A program made the position numbers and the translations under genes. The notes under the pieces are model-generated. The model was given only the letters and a program-made list of their open reading frames with translations, was not told the origin of the DNA and did no database searches. Below are positions 26,545 through 33,989 of a stretch of 64,000 nt of DNA, one piece after another; within the stretch, counting starts at the first letter, position 1; each line of letters starts with the position of its first letter. This DNA comes from Coriobacteriia bacterium (GTDB taxonomy: Bacteria; Actinomycetota; Coriobacteriia; Anaerosomatales; Anaerosomataceae): contig JAUSBK010000001.1 of assembly GCA_030652115.1 (NCBI GenBank), forward strand, positions 120,254 to 184,253. Direction: 5' to 3'.

Positions 26545-28188
26545 TCAGGCCGCGCTTTCGCCGAGGATGACGTCGAGGTCCTCCTGCGCGGTGGCCGCGA
26601 TCGGCTTGATGGCGAAGGTATCCACGAGCACCTGGAGCACCGCAGGCGTGATGAACGCCGGAAGGGTGGGCCCAAGCCGGATGTCGGTGATGCCGAGGTG
26701 CAGCAGCGTGAGCAGGATCGCGACCGCCTTCTGCTCGTACCACGACAGGATCATCGAAAGCGGCAGCTCGTTCACGCCCACCTCGAACGCATCGGCAAGC
26801 GCGACCGCGATCTTGATCGCCGAGTAGGCGTCGTTGCACTGGCCCACATCGAGCAGGCGCGGGATGCCGCCGATCTCGCCGAGCTGGTGGTCGAAGAACC
26901 GGAACTTGCCGCACGCGAGCGTGAGGACGATCGTGTCCGCCGGGGCAGCATCGACGAAGTCGGTGTAGTAGCTGCGGCCTGGCTTCGCGCCATCGCAGCC
27001 GCCCACGAGGAAGAAGTGCTTGATCGCGCCGGTCTTCACGGCCTCGATCACGGTGGGAGCCACCGAGAGCACCGCGTTGCGGCCGAAGCCGACCATCACG
27101 GAGCCGCCGTCGACCTCGTCGGTGAAGCCGGGCAGCTCGAGCGCGCGATCGATGACGGCCTTGAAGTCGCCGTTCTCGACATGCGCGGCCTTCGGATGCG
27201 CCACGCGGCCGGTGGTGAAGATGTTCTCGGCGTAGGTGTCCTTCGGCAGCTGGATACAATTTGTCGTCATGAGGATGGCACCGGGGAACTCGTCAAACTC
27301 CTTGCGCTGGTTCTGCCACGCAGTGCCGTAGTGCCCGTAGAAGTGCGGGTGCTTCTTGAGTTCCGGATAGCCGTGCGCCGGCAGCATCTCTCCGTGCGTG
27401 TAGATGTCGATGCCGAGGCCCTCGGTCTGCTCCAGCAACTCCTTCAGGTCCTTGAGGTCGTGGCCCGAGACGACGATCGCCTTGTTCGGACGGTGGCCGA
27501 GCGGCACGGTCGTGGGCACGGGGTGCCCGTAGGTGCCGGTGTTGGCGGCGTCGAGCAACTCCATGACCCACAGGTTGACCTCACCGGTCTTGAGCGCGAG
27601 ACCGACCCAGGCCGTGAGGTCGAGATTCCTGTCGGACAGCGCTGCCAGCAGCTCGTGCATGAACGCGTAGACCGCAGCGTTCTCGTGACCGAGGACGCGC
27701 GCGTGGTCAGCGTAGGCCGCGATGCCCTTGAGACCGTAGATTGAGGTCTGCTGTAGCGCCTGGATGTTCTCGTCCCGGTCGTGGTCCGAGAAGATGCCGA
27801 CCGCCTCACCTTGCGTGATGAGACCCGTAAGGTCGGCGGCGGGCTCGAACGCGACTGCCGGATCGTCCGCCGGAATGGCGCCCCCCGCCGCTTCGACCGT
27901 CGCACGAAGCGCTGCCTTCATGGCGGCGCCCTCGGCGATGACGCCGGCGAGATGCTCCGCGTCGAAGTCCACGTTGGTGACGGTTGTGAAGAGCGCCTGC
28001 GTCGTGTACGCGGCAGCCGCATGGTCGACGACGCCGACCCTGTCTCCGGCCACAGCGATCGCGGCGATGCCCTTGAGCTGGTGGATCAGCAGGTCCTGAA
28101 GCGCCGCCACTTCAGGCGTCTTGCCGCACACCCCCGACTTGGTGCATCCGACTCCCCCGGATGCCTGTTCGCACTGATTGCAGAACAC
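26545..28188 (-). CDS. hcp: hydroxylamine reductase / hybrid cluster protein, class I
   Basis: 547 residues from a GTG at 28188, which gives the family start (M)FCNQCEQ with AAGGAG eight bases upstream; a GTG three codons earlier overlaps that site. Cys3, 6, 15 and 21 (CX2CX8CX5C) bind the [4Fe-4S] cluster of the class found in strict anaerobes. Hybrid-cluster ligands are visible in TNCIQLP, VGGCDGAKPG, TLACGKFRF and GQCNDAYSA. Hcp reduces nitric oxide or hydroxylamine and is a marker of nitrosative stress. It lies after ygbA and a ferredoxin gene, likely under the divergent regulator. Confidence 0.97.
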   Translation of the reverse strand: MFCNQCEQASGGVGCTKSGVCGKTPEVAALQDLLIHQLKGIAAIAVAGDRVGVVDHAAAAYTTQALFTTVTNVDFDAEHLAGVIAEGAAMKAALRATVEAAGGAIPADDPAVAFEPAADLTGLITQGEAVGIFSDHDRDENIQALQQTSIYGLKGIAAYADHARVLGHENAAVYAFMHELLAALSDRNLDLTAWVGLALKTGEVNLWVMELLDAANTGTYGHPVPTTVPLGHRPNKAIVVSGHDLKDLKELLEQTEGLGIDIYTHGEMLPAHGYPELKKHPHFYGHYGTAWQNQRKEFDEFPGAILMTTNCIQLPKDTYAENIFTTGRVAHPKAAHVENGDFKAVIDRALELPGFTDEVDGGSVMVGFGRNAVLSVAPTVIEAVKTGAIKHFFLVGGCDGAKPGRSYYTDFVDAAPADTIVLTLACGKFRFFDHQLGEIGGIPRLLDVGQCNDAYSAIKIAVALADAFEVGVNELPLSMILSWYEQKAVAILLTLLHLGITDIRLGPTLPAFITPAVLQVLVDTFAIKPIAATAQEDLDVILGESAA

Positions 28189-28233
28189 CTGCCTCACTCC
28201 TTCTCACTCGTAGGACGGCCGACCCTGCGGTAC

Positions 28234-28620
28234 CTAGCCGTGGATGAGCGCCGGCAGGCAGCGGGTGCAGACCCACTCGCTCCGGCCCTGCTGCCGCACC
28301 GGCAGCAGCGGCGCGCTGTCCTCATCGGTACCGCAGCGGAAGCACGCCTGCGGGATGTAGGTCCGCTGCTTCTCGGCGATGATCGGCTCGGCGGCTTCGT
28401 GGTCGAACGGCACCGCCTCGCGCACCTCGATCGTGAGCGCACCAGTAGGACACACGCCGAGGCAGAACCCCGCGCCATCGCACAGCTCCTCGCGGATGAC
28501 CCTGGCCTTGCCGTTCACGATCTCGATCGCGCCCTCGGCGCAGGGGCTGACGCACAGGCCGCAGCCGGTACACAGCTCCTCATCGATCCGCACGATCTGC
28601 CGATTGGTGGTCGTGGACAT
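28234..28620 (-). CDS. ferredoxin-like protein with one complete and one three-Cys cluster motif plus Cys-rich tail
   Basis: 128 residues, starting MSTTTNRQIVRIDEE. CTGCGLCVSPC can bind a [4Fe-4S] cluster. The second motif reads CDGAGFCLGVCP, with Ala where the second Cys is expected, so three ligands remain there, a pattern seen in [3Fe-4S] sites. A C-terminal part with CFRCG and CTRC (about 88-122) looks like a zinc ribbon. Between ygbA and hcp it is the natural electron donor for Hcp, by analogy with Hcr or ferredoxin partners elsewhere. Confidence 0.82.
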   Translation of the reverse strand: MSTTTNRQIVRIDEELCTGCGLCVSPCAEGAIEIVNGKARVIREELCDGAGFCLGVCPTGALTIEVREAVPFDHEAAEPIIAEKQRTYIPQACFRCGTDEDSAPLLPVRQQGRSEWVCTRCLPALIHG

Positions 28621-28648
28621 AGATGGTTCCTCTCTCGCTTTGGCACCG

Positions 28649-29110
28649 CTACTCTGCGGTGTGGTCGCCTGACCTGTCGGCTGGCGGCGCTTGCGCGGCA
28701 CGCCTCGCCATCTCGCCCTTCCACCTGCGGGCCTCGAGCGCGTGCCTGATGCCCGCGATCGCGTAGCCGTGCCACATCGAGCGCGGCCCGGCGTACCGCA
28801 TCATCTGCCGCTGCCACTCAGCCTCGCCGGGCTTGTAGCAGTGGGTGTCGCAGTGCGCGCAGAACGGCTTCGGATCCCTGGGGCAGTAGGCCCGCCGCTT
28901 CTCGGCGTAGCGGACGTGCTCGGCGCACTCGGCGCACAGTTTCGGCACCCGTCGTCGATACACGCCGAGGGAGACTGCGTCGCTCGCCAGGTGCTCGCGC
29001 TCGCGGTCGCGGTGGTTGCCCACGCAGTAGATGGCAGCCAGTCCCGCCACGATGCGCGTGTCGCTGCGCACCTTGTCGTCGGCCATCCGTTCCGCGAACC
29101 GGTCGCTCAC
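28649..29110 (-). CDS. ygbA: YgbA-family (nitrous oxide-stimulated promoter) protein
   Basis: 153 residues. AAIYCVGNH near the start, then CAECAEHVRYAEKRR, CPRDPKPFCAHCDTHCY and MMRYAGPRSM follow the YgbA_NO family closely (cysteine pairs, THCYKP, MRY-GPR). Its expression is induced by NO in enterobacteria; its biochemical role is not settled. GTG start with GAAGGAAGGA eight bases upstream. First gene of the operon ygbA-ferredoxin-hcp-cytochrome. The cysteines suggest a metal or iron-sulfur site. Confidence 0.9.
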   Translation of the reverse strand: MSDRFAERMADDKVRSDTRIVAGLAAIYCVGNHRDREREHLASDAVSLGVYRRRVPKLCAECAEHVRYAEKRRAYCPRDPKPFCAHCDTHCYKPGEAEWQRQMMRYAGPRSMWHGYAIAGIRHALEARRWKGEMARRAAQAPPADRSGDHTAE

Positions 29111-29138
29111 GCGAGCATCCTTCCTTCGGGGCTGTCAC

Positions 29139-29150
29139 ACGTTGGAACGT
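29139..29150. promoter_or_regulatory. short inverted repeat upstream of ygbA
   Basis: ACGTT-GG-AACGT lies 28 bases before ygbA. It is small and may be chance; it could be a second protein site near the operon promoter. Confidence 0.2.
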
Positions 29151-29173
29151 ACCCGCAAGCGGCGGCGGCGTCC

Positions 29174-29187
29174 TTGACGCACGTCAA
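29174..29187. promoter_or_regulatory. palindrome TTGAC-N4-GTCAA, probable operator of the Crp/Fnr (HcpR-like) regulator
   Basis: TTGACGCACGTCAA lies midway in the 118-base gap between the divergent ygbA operon and the Crp/Fnr gene. TTGAC-N4-GTCAA is, from memory, the type of site described for HcpR regulators of hcp in several anaerobes. Its place suits control of both genes. Confidence 0.7.
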
Positions 29188-29228
29188 TCCGACGCCGAAT
29201 GTATGAGCGGTCCTGAGAGGAGGTGCCC

Positions 29229-29933
29229 GTGGGAGATGTTCGAGACGATGTGGTGGCCGCACTGCGTGCGTGCCGTCTATGGCATACCGCCAGCGACGAG
29301 GGCGTGTTGCGGATAGCGCGCGCCGCCTCGGTCCAGGAGGTTCCACGCGGCACGGCGCTCGCGGTGGAGGGCGACCCGGCCGACCGGCTGGGGGTGGTTG
29401 TCGCCGGCCGCGTGCGCGTCTTCCACGCCGGGGCCGACGGCCGGGTGATCGTGCTCGAGGCGCTGGGGAGCGGCGAAGCCTTCACTGCCGTGGCCGCGCT
29501 CGCAGGCAGCCGCTATCCCGCCAATGTCGACGCGGCCACACCCGCCACGATCGCCTGGGTCTCGCGCGAGTCGCTCTTCGCGCTCCTCGACGACGAACCC
29601 GAGATCGCACGGGCCCTGATCGCGGACCTTGCCGGTCGCGTCATGAGTCTCACGAGCGTCGTCCAGACACTCGCGATGGATGTTCCCTCGCGCCTGGCCC
29701 GCTACCTCTTCCAGCGCTCGCTCGCCGCAGGTGAGGCGACCGCCGAAGGACTGCGCGTGCCGCTCGGCATGCCGAAGTCCGAGCTGGCCGCCTCACTCGG
29801 CACAGTTCCCGAGACGCTCTCGCGCGCGCTGGCGCGACTCCGCGATGACGGCGTCCTCGAGGTGCGTGGCAGCGACGTCATGGTGCTCGACGTGGGAGCG
29901 CTCGCGCGGCTCGGCAGCGGCTACGACGAGTAG
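29229..29933 (+). CDS. Crp/Fnr-family regulator, HcpR-like
   Basis: 234 residues: an N-terminal cyclic-nucleotide-binding-like sensor fold (about 20-135), the long dimer helix, and a C-terminal HTH with MPKSELAASLGTVPETLSRALARL. The recognition helix ETLSR is like that of FNR. Only one cysteine is present, so an oxygen-sensing iron-sulfur cluster is unlikely; known HcpR proteins sense NO through haem. I start at the GTG at 29229, five bases after AGGAGG, rather than the GTG inside that site. It is divergent from ygbA-hcp with a matching palindrome between, so it probably controls them. Confidence 0.88.
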   Translation: MGDVRDDVVAALRACRLWHTASDEGVLRIARAASVQEVPRGTALAVEGDPADRLGVVVAGRVRVFHAGADGRVIVLEALGSGEAFTAVAALAGSRYPANVDAATPATIAWVSRESLFALLDDEPEIARALIADLAGRVMSLTSVVQTLAMDVPSRLARYLFQRSLAAGEATAEGLRVPLGMPKSELAASLGTVPETLSRALARLRDDGVLEVRGSDVMVLDVGALARLGSGYDE

Positions 29934-29943
29934 GCGGCCGAGG

Positions 29944-30708
29944 CTACTCCTCGGCGAGCCCCTTGGCAGCGCCGTCGCGCTCTGTCGCGATGCGCTCCCT
30001 CACCGCTGCGGCACCCTTCTCGAGCGTGCCCGCGAGCAAGAAGCCGGCGAGCAGCACCGCGCTCGCCACCATCTCAGCCGGATAGAGCCCGACCGTAGAA
30101 CCCGCGCGCGCCATCGAGCCCGCGCCCGCGATGATGAGCGTGCCGAGGATGATGAGCGCGTTCGCCCACACCCGATAGCGATACTCCCGCTTGGGCCAGA
30201 ACTTGATGATCGACCACAGCGATCCGCCGATGAGCAGGAGCGTGCCGGTGATGTTGAACGGCAGCGACATCACGCGCGGGAACGACGAGCCCGCGCCGAG
30301 CGCCGAGCCGCCTACGGTGATGCCCGCCACAAGGTTCTCCTCGACCAGCGTGGTATCGAACACGCCCCACAGGAAGATGGCAAGGCACGAGAGCACGAAG
30401 ACGAGGTAGATGGTCGGGAGCGTCCGCTTCTTCGTGATCAGGTAGAGCGTGCCGAGGCCGAGGAAGCCGACCATCGAAGCCGCCATCACGATGTAGAAGC
30501 GGTAGATGGTGGGATCCCAGGTGCCGGTGTACTCCGAGTAGGCCTCCATGAGCGCGGCGACCGCGTAGAACAAGAACCCCGTGGCCCACGCGAGCTGATG
30601 CGGCTTGCGACGCTTCGCCCACTGCGAGAGCAGTAGCCCCACGTAGACGAACCCGATGAGTCCGGTGGCCAGCGGCCACCACCAGCTCGACCAGAACGCG
30701 TCGCCCAT
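29944..30708 (-). CDS. seven-helix membrane protein of unknown function
   Basis: 254 residues with seven predicted membrane helices (first WWWPLATGLIGFVYVGLLL, last ASAVLLAGFLLAGTL) and a charged C-terminal tail of about 25 residues. WATGFLFYAVAALMEAYSEYTG in helix 2 is rich in aromatic and acidic residues. I do not recognise a family. AAAAGGGG lies before the ATG, which is 12 bases after the stop of a single-span coiled-coil protein, so the two form an operon. It converges with the Crp/Fnr gene, ten bases away. Confidence 0.7.
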   Translation of the reverse strand: MGDAFWSSWWWPLATGLIGFVYVGLLLSQWAKRRKPHQLAWATGFLFYAVAALMEAYSEYTGTWDPTIYRFYIVMAASMVGFLGLGTLYLITKKRTLPTIYLVFVLSCLAIFLWGVFDTTLVEENLVAGITVGGSALGAGSSFPRVMSLPFNITGTLLLIGGSLWSIIKFWPKREYRYRVWANALIILGTLIIAGAGSMARAGSTVGLYPAEMVASAVLLAGFLLAGTLEKGAAAVRERIATERDGAAKGLAEE

Positions 30709-30720
30709 GCCCGCCCCTTT

Positions 30721-31770
30721 TCAGTCGTCGGTGATGGCGGGCTCTCCGAGCTCGCTCACCCGCTCGCCCGCTTTCCGCGCGCGCTCGCGTGCATCAAAGT
30801 ACCGTTTCGAGACATCGGCTGTCTCGGCGTTGTAAGCGTTCGCGATCGGATCCCGTACCGAGGCCGGCAGTGCCTGCGCCATCGCGACGATCTCCGCGTC
30901 ACGCTGATTGTAGGTGTCGAGCTTGGTATTCGATCCGGCGATGTCGCCCGCGAGCCACACGGCATCGATCTCTTTGGCAAGTGCAATGAGTGACACCTTC
31001 GCGTCCACGTAGCTGCTGAACGCCGTGAAGTCGGCTCCCGGGAACGATGCCGTGGCGCTCGCGATGAGCGAGTGCGCCACCTGAAGCCGGGCCTCTGCCT
31101 GAACCGAGTAGTCGTCGGAGGCCCTCACGCCGTCCGCCGTGTGCTTGTTGAACTCGGCCACTGCCTGCGCGCTGAGGTCCTCGGCTGCCTTGATCTCGAC
31201 CACTGCCTGATCCGCGTACTGGATGGCTGTCGCCGCCCTGATGTCGGCCTCGAGGATCACGGGTGCAAGCTCCATCATCTCGGCGCGTGCGTCCGCGCTA
31301 TCCCTCAGCGCATCGGCGTACGCGACCCGCTCCTCGGGCAGGTTGCCGAGGGCCCGCTCGACGATCTCAGCTGCCTCGAGGACATCGGACCGCACGTCGT
31401 CGGCAAGATCGACCGCCTCGATCGTCGGGGTGGCGATCACTGCCGAGATCTCTATCTGGACCGCTTCGTCCACAAGCAGCAAGTCCTCCTCCGCGTCCTC
31501 GAGGATGGTCGCCGCCTGCGCAAGGTCCGCCTCGGAGGACCGCACGCGGTCGTAGGAGCTCCAGGCGTACCAGCCGGCCGCGACAAGCGCGATCACGGCA
31601 ACAACGGAGAGCACCCATCCGAGGACGCGGAACGGCTTGCGGGGTTGCTCGACAGCTGGCGCGGAAGGCCGGGTAGCCGCGCCCGTCGAACTCGGCGCGG
31701 CGAGTGGCGCGGTCGTTTCAGGCGCCGGGGCGGCGGCGGGCTCAGCTGCAGTGGCATCGTGATCGCTCAT
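30721..31770 (-). CDS. single-span membrane protein with long helical extracellular part
   Basis: 349 residues. An Ala/Pro/Thr-rich cytosolic head (1-45) ends PRKPFRVLG, one membrane helix (about 50-68) follows, and the rest is almost entirely helical, rich in Ala, Glu, Asp and Val, probably coiled coil outside the cell. No Cys or catalytic motif is seen. AAGGGGG precedes the ATG at 31770. It leads the operon with the seven-helix protein and may act with it. Family unknown. Confidence 0.7.
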   Translation of the reverse strand: MSDHDATAAEPAAAPAPETTAPLAAPSSTGAATRPSAPAVEQPRKPFRVLGWVLSVVAVIALVAAGWYAWSSYDRVRSSEADLAQAATILEDAEEDLLLVDEAVQIEISAVIATPTIEAVDLADDVRSDVLEAAEIVERALGNLPEERVAYADALRDSADARAEMMELAPVILEADIRAATAIQYADQAVVEIKAAEDLSAQAVAEFNKHTADGVRASDDYSVQAEARLQVAHSLIASATASFPGADFTAFSSYVDAKVSLIALAKEIDAVWLAGDIAGSNTKLDTYNQRDAEIVAMAQALPASVRDPIANAYNAETADVSKRYFDARERARKAGERVSELGEPAITDD

Positions 31771-31963
31771 GGCACCCCCTTCATCGTCACAGTTGTAACG
31801 CCCCCCGCACACAAGGGCAACCACGGCGATATGAGAGCAGGCCAGATGCATAAGTTGGGGCCTGTTTCGCATACCCTTGTGGCATACGTTTCGCTATCAT
31901 GACAGCGGGACGGGCGACCCGCCCTCTCCTCCCCCCTCAGGGGCGGGGAACGCCGCCCACTAT

Positions 31964-31995
31964 AGCCAGGCGCGCATCCCCCCGCGCGCCTGGCT
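31964..31995 (+). terminator. hairpin followed by T-rich tract in the divergent gap 31771-32077
   Basis: AGCCAGGCGCGC and GCGCGCCTGGCT pair around an eight-base loop; TGCTTCTTCC follows. It sits ahead of the WYL gene pair on the plus strand with no gene upstream, so it could be a leader attenuator. The rest of this 307-base gap shows only a -10-like TAGAAT at 32041 and no gene. Confidence 0.4.
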
Positions 31996-32040
31996 TGCTT
32001 CTTCCCCGGGCTGCATGCTGAATGCGGGCACCTGTCGCGC

Positions 32041-32046
32041 TAGAAT
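32041..32046 (+). promoter_or_regulatory. possible -10 element (TAGAAT) for the WYL pair
   Basis: TAGAAT lies 32 bases before the first WYL start. CTGAAT 17 bases upstream is a poor -35. Confidence 0.3.
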
Positions 32047-32077
32047 CGACACGGAGCCCAACGACAGGAGCCCGGTC

Positions 32078-33052
32078 ATGCCGGATGCGGTCGAACGACT
32101 GGTCAATCTCGCCCTCTTGCTTGCCTCGACACGGCAGCCGGTCACGGCGGCACGGGCCCGGGCAGCCGGCCTCGGTTATCCGGATAGCCAGGACGACATC
32201 GCGTTCATCCGCATGTTCGAGCGCGACAAGGACGCGTTGCGCGCAGCGGGCCTCGTGATCGAAGTCGTCACAGACGGAGGCACCGAGGCGTACCGCCTCG
32301 ATGCCGACGCCACGTACGCCCGGCCGATCGAACTCGCTCCGGATGAGATGGCTGCGATCGGGGCAGTCGCGGCCGCACTCGCCGAGGATCCCGGCTTCCC
32401 CTTTCGCAACGACCTCGTGCTCGCGTTGGGCAAGCTCGGAACGAGCTCACTCGAGCATCCGCTCTCCACGACACAGACCGTCGACGACGACTCAGCCGGT
32501 CAGGGTCTCTACGCACGAGCGCTGGCAGAGGCGATCCAGACGCGCAAGACGGTCACCTTCGACTACACCAACGCGCAGGGCGAATCTCGACGTCGCATCG
32601 TGGACCCCTACGGGGTCTTCTTCCGCGGCGGCATCTGGTATCTCGCCGGCCAGGACCGCGATGCCGACGCGACACGCACGTACGCCGTGAGCCGGATCCG
32701 CGACCTGGACGTCAATCCACTCCGCCCCCACACACCTGACTTCGAGCGGCCTGAGGAGTTCGATGTCCGCGAGCACGAGCGGCTGCCGTTCGAGCTCGGC
32801 GCCACCGCCATCACCGCGCGCATCCGCTTCGAGCCCGAGATCGCATGGCGCGCCGAGAGTCTCGCACGCGGTCGCGGTTCGATTGCGATGCTCTCTGACG
32901 GCTCGGCTGTATGGACCGTGCCCGCTGCCGACCTGCAGCGCCTCGCCTCCTGGCTCGTCGATGAGGGCCCGGGACTCCATCCGGTGGAGCCGCCCGAGCT
33001 CGTGTCCGCTCTGTGCGACGGTCTCCGTGCGGTGGTGTCGGCACATGAGTAA
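32078..33052 (+). CDS. WYL-domain regulator, PafB-like
   Basis: 324 residues. An N-terminal helix-turn-helix region (MPDAVERLVNLALLLASTRQPVT, start of the HTH, continues to about 85) precedes a WYL domain with TFDYTNAQGESRRRIVDPYGVFFRGGIWYLAGQD split over strands, and a WCX domain at the C-terminus. In mycobacteria the PafB/PafC pair activates DNA-repair genes by sensing single-stranded DNA. AGGAG lies eight bases before the ATG. The stop overlaps the second WYL gene by eight bases, as in pafBC. Confidence 0.88.
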   Translation: MPDAVERLVNLALLLASTRQPVTAARARAAGLGYPDSQDDIAFIRMFERDKDALRAAGLVIEVVTDGGTEAYRLDADATYARPIELAPDEMAAIGAVAAALAEDPGFPFRNDLVLALGKLGTSSLEHPLSTTQTVDDDSAGQGLYARALAEAIQTRKTVTFDYTNAQGESRRRIVDPYGVFFRGGIWYLAGQDRDADATRTYAVSRIRDLDVNPLRPHTPDFERPEEFDVREHERLPFELGATAITARIRFEPEIAWRAESLARGRGSIAMLSDGSAVWTVPAADLQRLASWLVDEGPGLHPVEPPELVSALCDGLRAVVSAHE

Positions 33053-33986
33053 GCAACTCGATGCCGCCACCCGCGCGCGCCGGCTGCTTGCGCTCCTCCC
33101 GCACCTGCGCAAGGGCGACTGCGTGCCGTTGACCGACCTCGCGACGGCGGTGGGCTGCACGGCCGAGGAGGTCGCCTCCGACCTCGGCACGCTCACGATG
33201 TGCGGCATCCCGCCGTTCACACCCTTCGATCTGGTCGACCTCGACATCGAGGGCGACGCTGTCTGCGTGTACATGGACCCGCCCGGTCTTGAGCGACCAC
33301 TCAGACTCACGACGGCCGAGGCACGTGCACTTGGCGCCGCGTTGGAGGTCGCCGGGTACGCCGCCGACGCTCCGCTTCGCGTGCGCCTTTCCGCCGTGTG
33401 CTCCCAGGACGTCCCGCTCGAGGAGCTCGAGCGCACCGTGCGCACGGGCGCTGCGCCCGGCGGTGCCGCCGATGTTTACTCGGCACTCGCAGTCGCCGCC
33501 GAGGAGCACGAGAAGCTGCGCATCGCGTACTACACCGGCTCGTCCGGCCGAGTCGCCGAGCGAGTGGTCCACCCGTGGGCGCTCGTCCAGCGCCTGGGCA
33601 TCTGGTACCTGGTCGCATGGTGCGAGTCCGCAAGCCAGGAGCGGGTGTTCCGCCTCGACCGCATCCGCGGGATCGAGCACACAGGGGCCACGTTCCCACC
33701 CGCGAGCCAGGTCTCCACCCTGGTGACCCCCGATACCTCGACCTTGCCTCCCGCCGAGATCCGATTCGCGCCGGGAGCAGCACTGCCCGACGATCGCCAG
33801 TGGCCCGGCGTGAGCTTCGAGCCTCAAGCTGACGGGAGCACCCTCGCGCAGGTCCCCTATCAGTCGGCTGCCTGGATCGCCCGGCGCGTTGCGGCATACC
33901 TCGGCATGGCCGAGGTCGTATCGCCGGACGAGGTCCGCACGGCCGTTCAGGCACTCGCCGAGGACCTGCTGCACCGCGCGCGGTAA
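33045..33986 (+). CDS. WYL-domain regulator, PafC-like
   Basis: 313 residues. The HTH region (about 8-70) contains LTDLATAVGCTAEEVASDL; the WYL domain has IAYYTGSSGRVAERVVHP and LGIWYLVAWCE; a WCX-like C-terminal domain follows. It starts inside the last codons of the upstream WYL gene, so the two are co-translated and probably act as a dimer. The next gene, convergent, is a DinG-type helicase; a link to DNA damage is plausible but not shown. Confidence 0.88.
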   Translation: MSKQLDAATRARRLLALLPHLRKGDCVPLTDLATAVGCTAEEVASDLGTLTMCGIPPFTPFDLVDLDIEGDAVCVYMDPPGLERPLRLTTAEARALGAALEVAGYAADAPLRVRLSAVCSQDVPLEELERTVRTGAAPGGAADVYSALAVAAEEHEKLRIAYYTGSSGRVAERVVHPWALVQRLGIWYLVAWCESASQERVFRLDRIRGIEHTGATFPPASQVSTLVTPDTSTLPPAEIRFAPGAALPDDRQWPGVSFEPQADGSTLAQVPYQSAAWIARRVAAYLGMAEVVSPDEVRTAVQALAEDLLHRAR

Positions 33987-33989
33987 GAC

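Noticed and set aside
29174-29207. A sigma-70 promoter with TTGACG as -35 for the Crp/Fnr gene
   Set aside because: TTGACG is half of the palindrome, but no -10 lies at 16-18 bases; TATGAG is 22 bases away.
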